Shown here: one piece after another, positions 1-10,018 of the stretch
Position numbering within the stretch: position 1 is the first letter of the stretch
Layout: each line of letters begins with the position of its first letter
Assembly: GCA_013397845.1 (NCBI GenBank)
Contig: VZTG01010621.1
Span: 186,001 to 250,000, forward strand
Source of the DNA: Melanocharis versteri
Taxonomy: Eukaryota > Chordata > Aves > Passeriformes > Melanocharitidae
Length of the DNA: 64,000 nt
Direction of reading: 5' to 3'
Translations under genes and position numbers: made by a program
Notes under the pieces: model-generated
What the model saw: only the letters and a program-made list of their open reading frames with translations
What the model was told of the DNA's origin: nothing
The model's database searches: none

Positions 1-541
1 TCTCTAAATCATCGCTGTCACTTTTAACATAACCTGAATTATGAATGCATGTGATCATGCCACTGTGAGATTTGCTTTTTCTCAGAGTGCCACTCTGGGG
101 GAGACTTATTTCAACAGCTAGGGCTGGATTATTGGTGTTAAAAATTATTAACTGCAAATTTAATTGATTATTTGGCTTAGGTATTATCCTTTTAAAATCC
201 AATAGGCACCATTATGGGAGTAAGTTACATTCAGAAAGTATCCTGAGAGAACTCTGAAGATAGAACAGCGTTGATATCTTGTGGTCTCTTGTGCCTTTCT
301 GTGCCTCTCTTTTGTGAGCATGCATGGGAGTGTGTTCCTGTGTGGGAATAATTCTGTCTGAGGTGTGACTTGTTCTGAATTTTGAGGAAGATGCAAAACC
401 AGTAAATGATGGCTGATAAATCCATGGCTTGGGCCCTTCCTGCTAAAATGTACATATTTCACTGCATTGTCTTAACACCTGAAGTTAAATCCATTCTACA
501 AATCATTTGTCTTTTTNTGTCCTCATGTTTCTTTAAAAATC

Positions 542-587
542 TTTTTTTTTTTTTTTTTTTTTTTCTAATATTCTTTTTTTTTTTTTT
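542..587. repeat. Paired poly-T homopolymers (T23 and T14), N nearby
   Basis: A run of 23 T (542-564) is followed after nine bases by a run of 14 T (574-587). A single ambiguous base lies just upstream at 517. These are simple low-complexity runs. On the minus strand they would read as poly-A, but no retrocopy body or polyadenylation signal is recognisable beside them. Confidence 0.9.
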
Positions 588-2460
588 GAGTTGTGTAGGG
601 GATATTCAAGGTTCAAACCCGAATTTTGTGGTGAATAGGTAAATGCTGAGTGTCAAAGATCAGCACAATAATCTGTAGGACAGGGGTTAACTCTTTCCCA
701 AGAGCTGGTATCAATACATTGGAGGGCTTTTGACTCGTTATAAACTTGGAATCCAAATGTGGATGCTTCAGTTTGAAGGAGCAATTCCCTTCTCTGTTCA
801 TTTTATTCCTCACTGGAGAAGAATAAGTTTCTAGAGAGATAAATGCCAAATGTCTCTCACTACAGCCCTGCAGAACTGTTGTGTCTCCCACTCTATGATC
901 CACAGCCCTTAATTGCTTACTTTGTACGTTGGTCCGTTTTATCTCCTAATTAGTTGGTGTTTGGAACACCATTTGGCAATAACAATCCAATCTGTTTTGC
1001 CATTTGGTTCTTCGTTCATTCATTCACTTCCAATGGTTTGTTTTACTGAGAGGGGGAAAGAAAAAAGAGTTAAAGAAAAGTTTTTTTTGCCACAAGTTAT
1101 CCACCCCATGAGCAAATGCCACAGTGAGGAATGCACACAGGTTTTTGGTAGATCTGCTCTAAACATCACTTGGATTTCAACTTTAGACTTGCCATTCCAA
1201 GCTTTTGGAATTGTAGATATTTTCAATATGTGATTGTCCCTGAAACGATGTTGGATATCTGAAGATGCTGTTTCATGAAAGGAACTGCCTCCTTCAACCA
1301 ACCATTTGTTTTCCAGAACTGATTGCCTGTGGCATGGTTGTTTTATACCTGTGTCTGAACAAGAGAATACATAATTTACTCGGTGCTTTAAATCAGGGAA
1401 ACATCCTTGAGTGAAGAATAAAATGTCCTCGCTCCCCAAACAGCATTTTGGACTGTATGATAATGTAAATTTAGCACCTATAAACTCCCTTGTAGATAGA
1501 AAACATGTAATGACACTTCATTTTCTCTAGAATGTTGCTAAATGAGGAATTGTTGTAGGCAGAGGACAAAGAGCTCCCAACACCCCTGCAGAATGATAGG
1601 CAGTGGATAAAGAGAAGGAAATTCTTGATTTTTTATGGTATAATAAGACATATATATAAAAAAAAAAAATCTACTGTAGCTTGATCCACAATTAGGCCGG
1701 AAAAACAAAACCTTGGTAATGAGCTGCCTCTTCATTGAAGTGATTTTGTGAGCCACCATTAGTTCTGGCGTGTAAAAAGTCATGGTTCTTTGAATAACTC
1801 GGTATTTCTCACCCCCCACCCCACACACCCCCAACACATATTTGTCACCAACTGTTTGGGTCTGAAAACCAGACTGATTAATAGTGGGAAAAGGAAACTG
1901 TAAATCAGCTCTAGCTGATGTATTCCAGGCACTGCAAACTGCAAGTTAACAACTTCTACTCTGAACTTGTTTGGCTTTTCTCTTGTTTTATTTGAGACCA
2001 GCATCTCCTTTCTAGAGAAGACAAAAAAGTGGGAAAGGTAGAAGATATTATTCTCAGCTTATAACAGTCTGTGTCTTCATTGTACCTTTGATTCTGATAG
2101 ATACAATTAATATATTTTACTTTCACAAATTTGTCCAGCTTCTTGGTCGTTTTCCTTGGTGCCTCCCACGAGTTCTTCTGCTCTTATTCCAGCATGAGGA
2201 AAGCACAGTGAGCAGTCAATCTTTGCCACTCAGTGTAAAGGTGTCCTGTCACACACCCAAAGCCAACCCTTCTGACAGGAGAAGAGTTGTTTGTTCGGTG
2301 TCCCTGCTACACGAAGCCTTCCTTACCTTTGATTATGCTGTCTCTGGGTTTTGTTGGAGTCCCTTGCATATTTTTTGATGAGTGGAGCCAGGCTCACACA
2401 CAGAATTGAAATATCTGTTCGTGCTTTAGGAGGTGTTTCATGCTTAACTGCCAGAAAATT

Positions 2461-2820
2461 ACAGCTACACTCTGTGGTCGAGGAGTCAAGGTATCTTTAA
2501 TATTTAGATTGGTATTACCCGACACCTAGATGAGTCTGGGGTGGATGTTTGGGTGTCACTTGACATGTTTTTCAAATATCTGACTTGAGGTGCGAAGTAG
2601 CCGGATTTGTTCTGGCTCTGAAGCATTCACATCTCAGATTTGAAATCAGAACGTCGATAGCACAATTAAGGATCCCGGTATCTGCAACCCCAGATCAATG
2701 TCGTTAGTGTGACACGTGTGAGTCGGGATTGCAAAGAGCTCCGTGGTCTATGGAGAGGATTTAATGTCAATTTGGGAGAATTTAATGAGTGAGTTACACA
2801 CGGGCTTCTTTTCCGCAGTC
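2461..2820. other. CpG-enriched unique patch with a CACGTG E-box
   Basis: I count 13 CpG dinucleotides in these 360 bases, clearly more than in the surrounding AT-rich DNA. The patch contains a palindromic ACACGTGT at 2,712-2,719, with a CACGTG E-box at its core. It is not GC-rich enough to be a classical CpG island. It could be a younger insertion that has not yet lost its CpGs, or a small regulatory element. I recognise no transposon family in it. Confidence 0.35.
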
Positions 2821-4906
2821 ATTGACTTGTATAGGCATAGCAGCAGATAAATGGTGACACTCTGGAGAAGTGTTTCTCCAACTTTTGGAGGTATTTTGGT
2901 TCTGTAGTCAGGATAATCTTTCTGTCCAGGCAGGAACCATCTGTGCTTTGTGTCCTTTCTGTGTGTCTGCTGGATTGGCTCTCGCTGACACCCCAGCTTT
3001 GACAGAGAGGATCACAAAACTCCCAGCAAAACCACCTGGAACAAGAAGCATCTGCCAGTCAGCAAAGGGCAGCAGCTCTTTTCCATGGATTCTGTGCAGC
3101 AGTTTTGTTGCAATCAGATTAAAACAGCAGGGCAGCAGTTGTACTCATAGTACCAATATCTGTCAGGATGATTTTTCCTCAGGCATGGAGTGAAAATCTT
3201 TGTGGTTTTGTCTGTGTCCATTTCTGAGATGAAAACATTTTTGCTATCCTAGACAAGGTGAATACTAAGAAAATGAAAATAAAATCCATGCATCTGATTG
3301 TTAATCTTATTTTTTTAATATATTTAGAAAATTTCTATTGTGGCTGCTAAGCTGAAATTTTCCTTCATGGAATTGACACATCTCCAGCTTTGCAAGAATT
3401 GCAGACAGTGGTCCTGGTTTCACTAGTAAATATAGTTGAAGTTGATAAATGGAGGGTAATGAAAAACAGTAATTGTTCTGAGGAAATCACCTCAAATTTT
3501 TATTTATCTGTGGTTAGATATCCATAACTTATTTACCTTGAACAGACCAGTATTAACCTCTCCCTTCACGGATGGGTGGTCAAATGGATTTTCTATTTTT
3601 TTCCAGCTCTTCATTCTTTTGGGACCAGAAAGGTGACCACTGGTGACAACCCATTAATTTAAACAACTTCTGTATTTCAGAGAAAAAGGTGGAGGCTGAG
3701 GTCTGTGGGCTATCCATACATGGGAGTGTCCTCACATCCATCCTTGTCAGTAAGACTAAACAAGAAAATGATTAAAACTTCTTAAAGCAGGATGGATTGA
3801 ACACTTCAAAGTAATGAGGCTTGAGTTTTGCAATCTGTAATGCAGCCCTACTGCTCTTACAGTGATTTATCCAGCAGTGACTCGCTTTGTGAGGGATCTT
3901 TTACACTTTTTACAAGTCAATGTCTGATAAAGGAAAGTTTGGGGGTTACTTTGCCTGATGTGTTTTGCTTGTCCTGTTTTGAGCTCCATTCTTCTCAATG
4001 ATGCTTTCATGCAAATATATTTTCCATTATTTTTGCTGGAGGGAAAAACCCCAGGTACCTGTGATCAAACATTCCCAGGCTCTATAAATAAATTCCTACA
4101 CTGCGATCTGAATTTAGAGAAAGTGATCAATTGAAAGCACATCAAGTAGTTCATTTGCACAAGTCTTTCACCTTACTCAGAGGGTGGGAAAATCTTTCTT
4201 TATTTTTAGTCACTTTTTTTCCCCAAACTGATCAAACGCACAGGCACAATTTTCTATGTCTGAAGGTTGTTGATTTTGCCAGAAGGCATTTTAGCTTTTG
4301 TCCACCTTGGAGTGTTTTTACGTCACCGTAAAAACAAATACAAATCCTGTTTGTCTTCTGAACTGTGCTTTTGGGGTGTTCTGTTGCAATCCTGGTACAG
4401 ATCTGAAAAGCTGAATGAACACAAAATACAAATAAACCCTTTCTTCATAATCAACACCTACAGAAACAAATCACAGTGTGCACTAAGGAGATAGGGTGAA
4501 AACTGACACTACACAAATCTTTGTACTTCTGAGATTCTGAATGTCTCTGTGTGGTTGTACTCAACACTGACTAATGAGAAAAGCAGAAAAATAAATGATA
4601 ATTGCTTTTTATCCTGGAGTTTATGAAACATGCAAGAATGTTGCTTTGTGTCAACATTAGACTCTTTCCCAAATAAATCTACATATGGAGAATGAAAAAA
4701 AACCCACATTCTATAAACATAACAGCTGAAGAGCATGCTGGTCTGAAAGAGCAAGAAATTAGGGAATAACAACCAGAGAGGATTTCCAGCATCTACTTTA
4801 TACACTGCAGATTGCTTTTATCTGAATATTTAGAGTCCTGGGATTACTTGGGTGCTGCTTCCTGTAAAATGCAGTCTATCCCTTCTCTTCTTTCTCAGAA
4901 CAAATC

Positions 4907-5157
4907 AGAGAATCACAGGATGGTTTGGGTTGGAAGGGCCCTGAGAGATTGATTTCCAACCCCCTGCCATGGGCAGGGACACCTTCCACTGTCCCAGGCT
5001 GCTCCAAGCCCCATCCAACCTGGCCTTGGACACTGCCAGGGATCCAGGGGCACCACAGCTTCTCTGGGCACCCTGTGCCAGGGCCTCCCCACCCTCAAAT
5101 GGAAGAATTTCCCCCAAATTTCCGACGTAAACCTGCTCTCTGTCAGTTTAAAGCCAT
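4907..5157 (-). mobile_element. CR1 LINE, 3' fragment (ORF2 C-terminus and tail)
   Basis: This is a 5'-truncated CR1 non-LTR retrotransposon on the minus strand, about 250 bp long. Its 3' end lies at the lower coordinate, where the AATCACAG-type terminal motif and the GGTTTGGGTTGGAAGG tail are plain on the plus strand. Read on the minus strand, it encodes the end of the CR1 ORF2 protein (reverse transcriptase/endonuclease polyprotein): RPWHRVPREAVV in one frame, then ARLDGAW and WKVSLPMAGGW in another. A frameshift has therefore separated the two halves, and the copy is dead. The wording of the tail resembles passerine CR1-J-like subfamilies, but I cannot assign the subfamily without a library comparison. 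Confidence 0.93.
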
Positions 5158-6447
5158 TTCAGATAATTCCCCTGTTTAATTCTCTGGAGGGAGGGGAGCT
5201 CACTGCTCCTCTCAGCTCTCATCTCCTCCTGACTGGTTACTCACAGGAAGAGTGAAAAGGGAGCTGCTGTTGCTCGAGCAGGCAGAAGTGATGGAAAGAG
5301 AAGTGAAGTTTGGGAAGAAGCAGGAACAGGGAGTTGCTGTCTGGGAGATGCAGGGCTGCTTTAAACTCTGTTTTATCTCGTTGAGGGACCTCTCAAAGAG
5401 CCACGGATCCCTGCTGAGGTCACTGCTCTGCAAACAATTCAAAGTTATTACCAGATTTTGTGGGCTTTTAGCACAAAGGCTTATCTAGGATTTCATGCTA
5501 GTTAACATATTTCTATTAGGAACATCCTTACTATTGTTTTAGAGTTTTTTGGAGAAAATAGGAAAAATATCTCAGGGTGTCAAAAGCCTGAAAGTTTTCT
5601 CAGGGCAGTCCAGAGGGGACTGGAAGGCAAGGTTGACTCTTTCCCACTTTGAAATATGTGTTTTGAGCTTCCCATCAGCTTGGCTGCTGGTACAAGCAAG
5701 GTGTTGCTGTTTGTAGGTAGAGAGGGAAGAGTTTTAACTGGGCGTTTTTATTAAAATTAAACAATTTACTGTAAATAGTAGCTTTTCTACTGGTTTAAAT
5801 GTGAATGTAATTGTTTATATGATAGTACAGACTAGCATAAGCTCTAAACTATGGCTGTGTTCAATAATACACTGGTCTAGAGCAATAAACTTATTCCATA
5901 TTTATTGATTATTGATACTTTCTCTCACTGCCCAAAGCAGACATTCTTCCTAAGTGAACATTTTCACTCTTCAGTGTCCAAAAACATGGCATTAAATAAA
6001 TGTAACTGCAAGAAGCAGTCGGCACTGTTGCTGTTATTTGTGGATTGACACGAATCATCAAAATTCCTGCAAACAGTCTATTTATTTATAGAAATGTCAA
6101 GAGCTTACCAAAAACTGTAGTCAAGCAAAATTAGTATTGCAAATTGTATTAATTAGAGTTATATCAAGCTATATGAACCAGCATAATTTATTTTTGTATT
6201 AGAAAGCTTTAAATGGGTGCACCAACACTAATTAAAAATGTACAGAAATCCCTTTTTCTCTCCAGGCTGCCTCGTTCTACAGGTGTCAAACCATGCAAAT
6301 GGCTGAAAAACAGAATTTAGAAAAACTACTAAAATTTAGTTTAAATAGTGCTGAATAGTGCTATGTTTTTATGGATCATTAAATAGATTCTTACAGCAAA
6401 CATCGTTTCCTACAAGTTTTTTGAATATAATGTCAGATACTGAGCTC
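5158..6447. other. Unique non-coding DNA
   Basis: No gene or transposon is recognised. The first 300 bases after the CR1 copy are somewhat purine-rich and produce overlapping short ORFs on both strands, which look like chance. From about 5.74 kb the sequence becomes strongly AT-rich and homeodomain-motif-rich. That part is listed separately as a possible regulatory element. Confidence 0.65.
5890..6310. promoter_or_regulatory. Candidate conserved non-coding element (homeodomain/POU motifs)
   Basis: This AT-rich, non-repetitive island has several TAATTA-like homeodomain cores (for example TAATTAG at 6,150-6,156 and a CTAATTA near 6,230) and a perfect POU octamer ATGCAAAT at 6,293-6,300. It lacks simple repeats, and its texture resembles vertebrate developmental enhancers in gene deserts. 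Conservation cannot be seen from one sequence, so this is an inference from motif content only. AT-rich DNA produces such cores by chance. Confidence 0.28.
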
Positions 6448-6533
6448 AAAATGGAACAAGAATTTTCTGAGAGTTGCTTCTAATATATGCAAAAAAGAGC
6501 ATTTAGTTGAGTGGGTTTCTAGGTAGAGTAAAT
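6448..6533 (+). repeat. Unidentified dispersed repeat, copy A
   Basis: This segment recurs about 3.5 kb downstream in the same orientation (9,932-10,018). The last 49 bases (6,485-6,533, beginning ATATGCAAAAAAGAGC and ending AGAGTAAAT) match exactly. The 5' part (AATGGAACAAGAATTTTCTGA) matches with a few substitutions. Outside this block the two loci diverge. I do not recognise it as CR1 or any other avian family I know. It may be a fragment of an uncatalogued element or a local segmental duplication. Confidence 0.85.
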
Positions 6534-7094
6534 CAAAGCTCTACATCTGATTCTAAGAAAATATAAAGATCTTCAATATTGCAAAGACAGGAAAATCACA
6601 AGTTATTGCTTGTGGTAGGTAATGGTTTGTAGCACTTCTGATATGTAATCTGCACAGTTTATTACTGTGTGACTCTTTGTAATGCTTCACTCATATATAT
6701 ATATGTATGGAATTTCTATTTTTCTTGTAATTAATGGTCACTGGTTTTGTTTATGCCTTCTAGTTGCCTTCATTAGCACAGCATCATCGTGTCATTCTGC
6801 CAGGAATGGAGAACCTCGTGTTTTATAAAGTTAAAACATGCCCCAGGTTGTTGTCTATGACCCACTCAGACTTTCAGTGGTTTTGAAATCGTTCAGATAC
6901 ATCTCACAACAACCCACATATTCTTAAAGTCTTTTGCTAAGGCTTCAAACATTGCTTGTTTCAGGTGCTTTGGATTCTTACACAGATTTTCAACCATGTA
7001 AACAATAACATTTGTTTTCTGAACAAAAGCACAAAAGTATTCTTGATATTTAAAAAAAAAAAATAAAAAAATCTGCTCTTGAGTTTTGAAGTAT

Positions 7095-7125
7095 TGAAGT
7101 TCACTTCCTTAATTAGTGAACTTCA
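7095..7125. repeat. 11-bp perfect inverted repeat (hairpin)
   Basis: TGAAGTTCACT at 7,095-7,105 is the exact reverse complement of AGTGAACTTCA at 7,115-7,125, with a 9-base AT-rich spacer. The arms contain AGTTCA/TGAACT, which resemble nuclear-receptor half-sites in inverted arrangement, although the spacing is wider than in standard response elements. It could be a chance hairpin. Confidence 0.6.
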
Positions 7126-8683
7126 CCTCTTAGCTTGGAAGTTATCAGATCTCTTATTATAACCTAAAGGAATATATGTTCTGATTTTTTCCAGATGGGT
7201 TGTGGAGGGAGCTCTGATGGTGTGGGGGTGTTCAGGATTGATTAGAGAGTGGCTGCTATTAAAAAAGAGCTGTTTTGTTGCCTGAGATTCAGTTTGATCT
7301 GGGGAGGAACTCTCCGGATGCCTGTGGGCATTTGCAAATGTTCCCACATGTCGAGGCAGTCTAAGTGGTTGGAGCAGCTTTGAGCTGCAAAATGAGTGAC
7401 TGAGAGCAGAGACCTGGTTTGGTTTTAAGTGTTTGTCTTAAATAATGACACATTGGCAATTTAAAAATCATTCTTCATTAGTTTCAACCCAATGCCAGCC
7501 AGACTGCACAGCTGAAGAAAAAAGAGCCCAGAATCAACAAACTAACCACAGGAGGCTCTTGCTTCATAGTGATGCTCAAAAATGTGTTAAAATGTTAGCA
7601 GAGTGTGGGAAGTCAAAGAAGAAACCCGACTTTTGTCTGATCTGACACATAAATAAGTGGATTGATCTGACGTAAACAAGTGGATTAATGGGAGTTACAA
7701 TGGTTTGCAGTCATCAATATGTTTTTGTAATAAACTGGTGGTTGTAGGAGAGGGAGAAAAAAAAAAAAACCCTCTACCTGCCCTTCACTGATTCTTATCA
7801 TAAAAGAAAGCATTAAAGGAAAAGCAGGACAAGATGTATATTTCAAGCAAACCAGAAGAGGCTTTCTTCTCTGCTTGATTTTGCACTTGGGGAATTTTAG
7901 TTCATCTCTCCCTTCAAAGGTAGCAGAGAATTCATTTACTGTAGCCCGGGGTTATAATAGCAAAACAAAGGCTTGCAACTTAACATACTTACAGAAAAAA
8001 ACATTCAGAAAAAACAAAGTAATTCAATTAGACCTACTCGCTCGGTTGTTCTTGGACATTTGTGAAGTTGGGAAGGACACGTAACTTCTGCTTTTGAAGG
8101 AGATAGTCTGCCAGCTGGAAAAAAGGGTCTGGGAGAGGAAAAAGAAGATTGAAAGGGAGCAGTTGGACGAAAGTCACTCAGCTTTCGCTTCTCCCCCAGG
8201 TGAGCAGGGCTTTAAAGAGGTCAGAGCAAGAGGACTGGTCAGTTCTAAAGATAATGAATTTAGTCTAGAAGATAAAATGTTCATTGAAGTTGAGGTAGCT
8301 GAATATTTTGTACAGATGACCGTACAATGAGAATTTGGTCACGCTGATAACACAGCTGGTTCTTCTTTAAAGCAAATCACCTAACCCTGAGCAATTTGTC
8401 TTAAAGACTTGATGCATTATCCTTATAAGTGACTTTTGTCATGTTCTCTGCTATTCTGAGGTGTCATTTGCTGAATTTAGAAATCAAACACCTTTATTAT
8501 TTCTAGGATATTTTGGTTTGTTGTAGTGGAGAAACATGAGTTCTTAATATGGTGAATGTGTTATAGTAAATTCAATTGTATTCCTGAACTCCGTGGCTCA
8601 AACCTACACAGTGTCATACATGAGCCTGGAAATTATTTTGGGGGATTAAAAAAAAGAAGACAGAAATCTGGTAGATTTTTATG

Positions 8684-8702
8684 AAAAAAAAAAAAAAAAA
8701 AA
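8684..8702. repeat. Poly-A homopolymer (A19)
   Basis: A pure run of 19 A. No AATAAA-type signal or recognisable retrocopy lies immediately upstream, so it is annotated only as a simple repeat. Confidence 0.9.
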
Positions 8703-9931
8703 CTGCCAGTGGATCTTGCAGTAAACTGGGTATGCCCAGATCTGGAAAATCTCTCTTTGATGGACCTTTAACGTGTAAAGCAATTTTTCCCGTATTAGGG
8801 AAGCTGCCAAACCAATTAGCAAAGGTAATCACACGTGGTCCAAGCTGAGCTGCGCAAAGAATGAGATTTTAGTTTAGCAAGTCGAGATTCTTTGTGGCTA
8901 CAGAACCTCTGAAGGCCTGAGGGGGAGTTTTTCCTGGGCTGGATGAATTCCCGCTGGTCAGTGGATGCAGTTTGTCCTTTCAGAGTTGGTTTGAATCAGG
9001 GAAAGCCTCTCCTGTGCCCTCTCCTTATTCCTGTGACCTGCACTGTTCTTCCCTTCCAAGGCTTCTGCAGCCAATTTTTGCCATCTGCTTGCAGTCAGCT
9101 TCCCATTGTAAAATGGTTTGAAATACGAGTCACAGTTTGCCGTTCTTGGCAGCCCAGCCCAATCAGCCTGACAGGTTTCCTGAGCTGCCATTGTACAGAG
9201 AAAAAAGAGTTAATAACTGGGAACCTGAACCCGAACTAGGGAATATGCATCACAAGTCTGTACAAACACAAAGCATGGGACTTTTATTTTAATATGTATT
9301 ATATGTCCCCGTCTTTCCATAATTCATTTGGTCTTTCATACTCAGTCATCCTGGTGCCTGTAACTTATTCCCTTCAGAGCAAAACCAGATAGAAAGTTTT
9401 CCTTTTTCTTTTTGCATCCAGCAGTTCCTATGGTGCTGAAAATCAGGGGTTTTTTTTAATTTCCCCAGTTAAAAATAGGTTTGAGTTCAATAAACAAGAA
9501 GATGAAATATTTCTTTTTTCTTTTTTTCCCTGGGACAGGTATGTCTTTCCCTAATTTTCTATGTATTCAATTCCTTTCCAAATCCTCAGAAGTAATCCTG
9601 CTTTTACAAACATATTTAGCTTCCTTTCTGGAGATGAGAGTTGCAGATGGTGAGATTTTTATAAAAATATTTAATCTCGAAATAAACTAAAGAGGATTTA
9701 AAACTATGATGGGAGAAAATAGATGAGGAAAAGAATCTTGAAGTGATCCAGGAAGTTCAAACTCATTATATCTAGTATGTTAGTGCCTGTTTGCATTTTG
9801 TTTTTCTTCTATACAGAGTTGCAAGCATAAATGTCAGAAATTCTTGTCATGATGCTACATTCTCTGCTAGTAGGGACCTTAAACTTTTGTAAGGAGTTGT
9901 TTCTAACATGCTAACCCACTAATCATGAAAT

Positions 9932-10018
9932 AAAAATGGAATAAGAATTTTCTGAGATTTGCTTTAAAAATATGCAAAAAAGAGCATTTAGTTGAGTGGG
10001 TTTCTAGGTAGAGTAAAT
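9932..10018 (+). repeat. Unidentified dispersed repeat, copy B
   Basis: This is the second copy of the segment at 6,448-6,533. Bases 9,970-10,018 are identical over 49 positions to 6,485-6,533. The upstream ~38 bases differ by a few substitutions and one base of length. Flanks are unrelated, and no target-site duplication is obvious by eye. The 3.5 kb between the copies is unique sequence. Confidence 0.85.

Larger units (their letters stand above)
1..4906. other. Unique non-coding DNA, no gene seen
   Basis: I see no supportable gene here. Open frames are short and overlap on both strands. The longest (139 codons, minus strand, 1,020-1,439) resembles nothing I recognise and has no splice or codon support. 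The stretch holds a T-rich pair of homopolymers near 0.55 kb, a short AT/poly-A run near 1.65 kb, and a CpG-enriched patch at 2.46-2.82 kb, listed separately. The rest reads as ordinary AT-rich avian intergenic or intronic sequence. Confidence 0.75.
6534..9931. other. Unique AT-rich DNA between two dispersed repeat copies
   Basis: No gene is supported. Small features include an (AT)6 run at 6,693-6,704, an 11-bp inverted repeat at 7,095-7,125 (listed separately), short poly-A runs near 7.05 and 7.76 kb, and a pure A19 run at 8,684-8,702. Open frames here (for example at 7,445, 7,875 and 8,094) are under 100 codons and unlike known proteins. Confidence 0.7.

Noticed and set aside
601..625. A GGTTCAAACCC word resembling a tRNA T-arm / B-box
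   Set aside because: No A-box, acceptor stem or anticodon arm can be built upstream, where the sequence is poly-T.
1020..1439. 139-codon minus-strand frame as a possible gene
   Set aside because: No recognisable domain, no flanking splice signals with consistent phase, and overlapping frames on the other strand. Best explained by chance.
2860..2890. Words reminiscent of the terminus of an old hAT transposon (MER5-like)
   Set aside because: The match is a few short words without the paired terminal inverted repeat.
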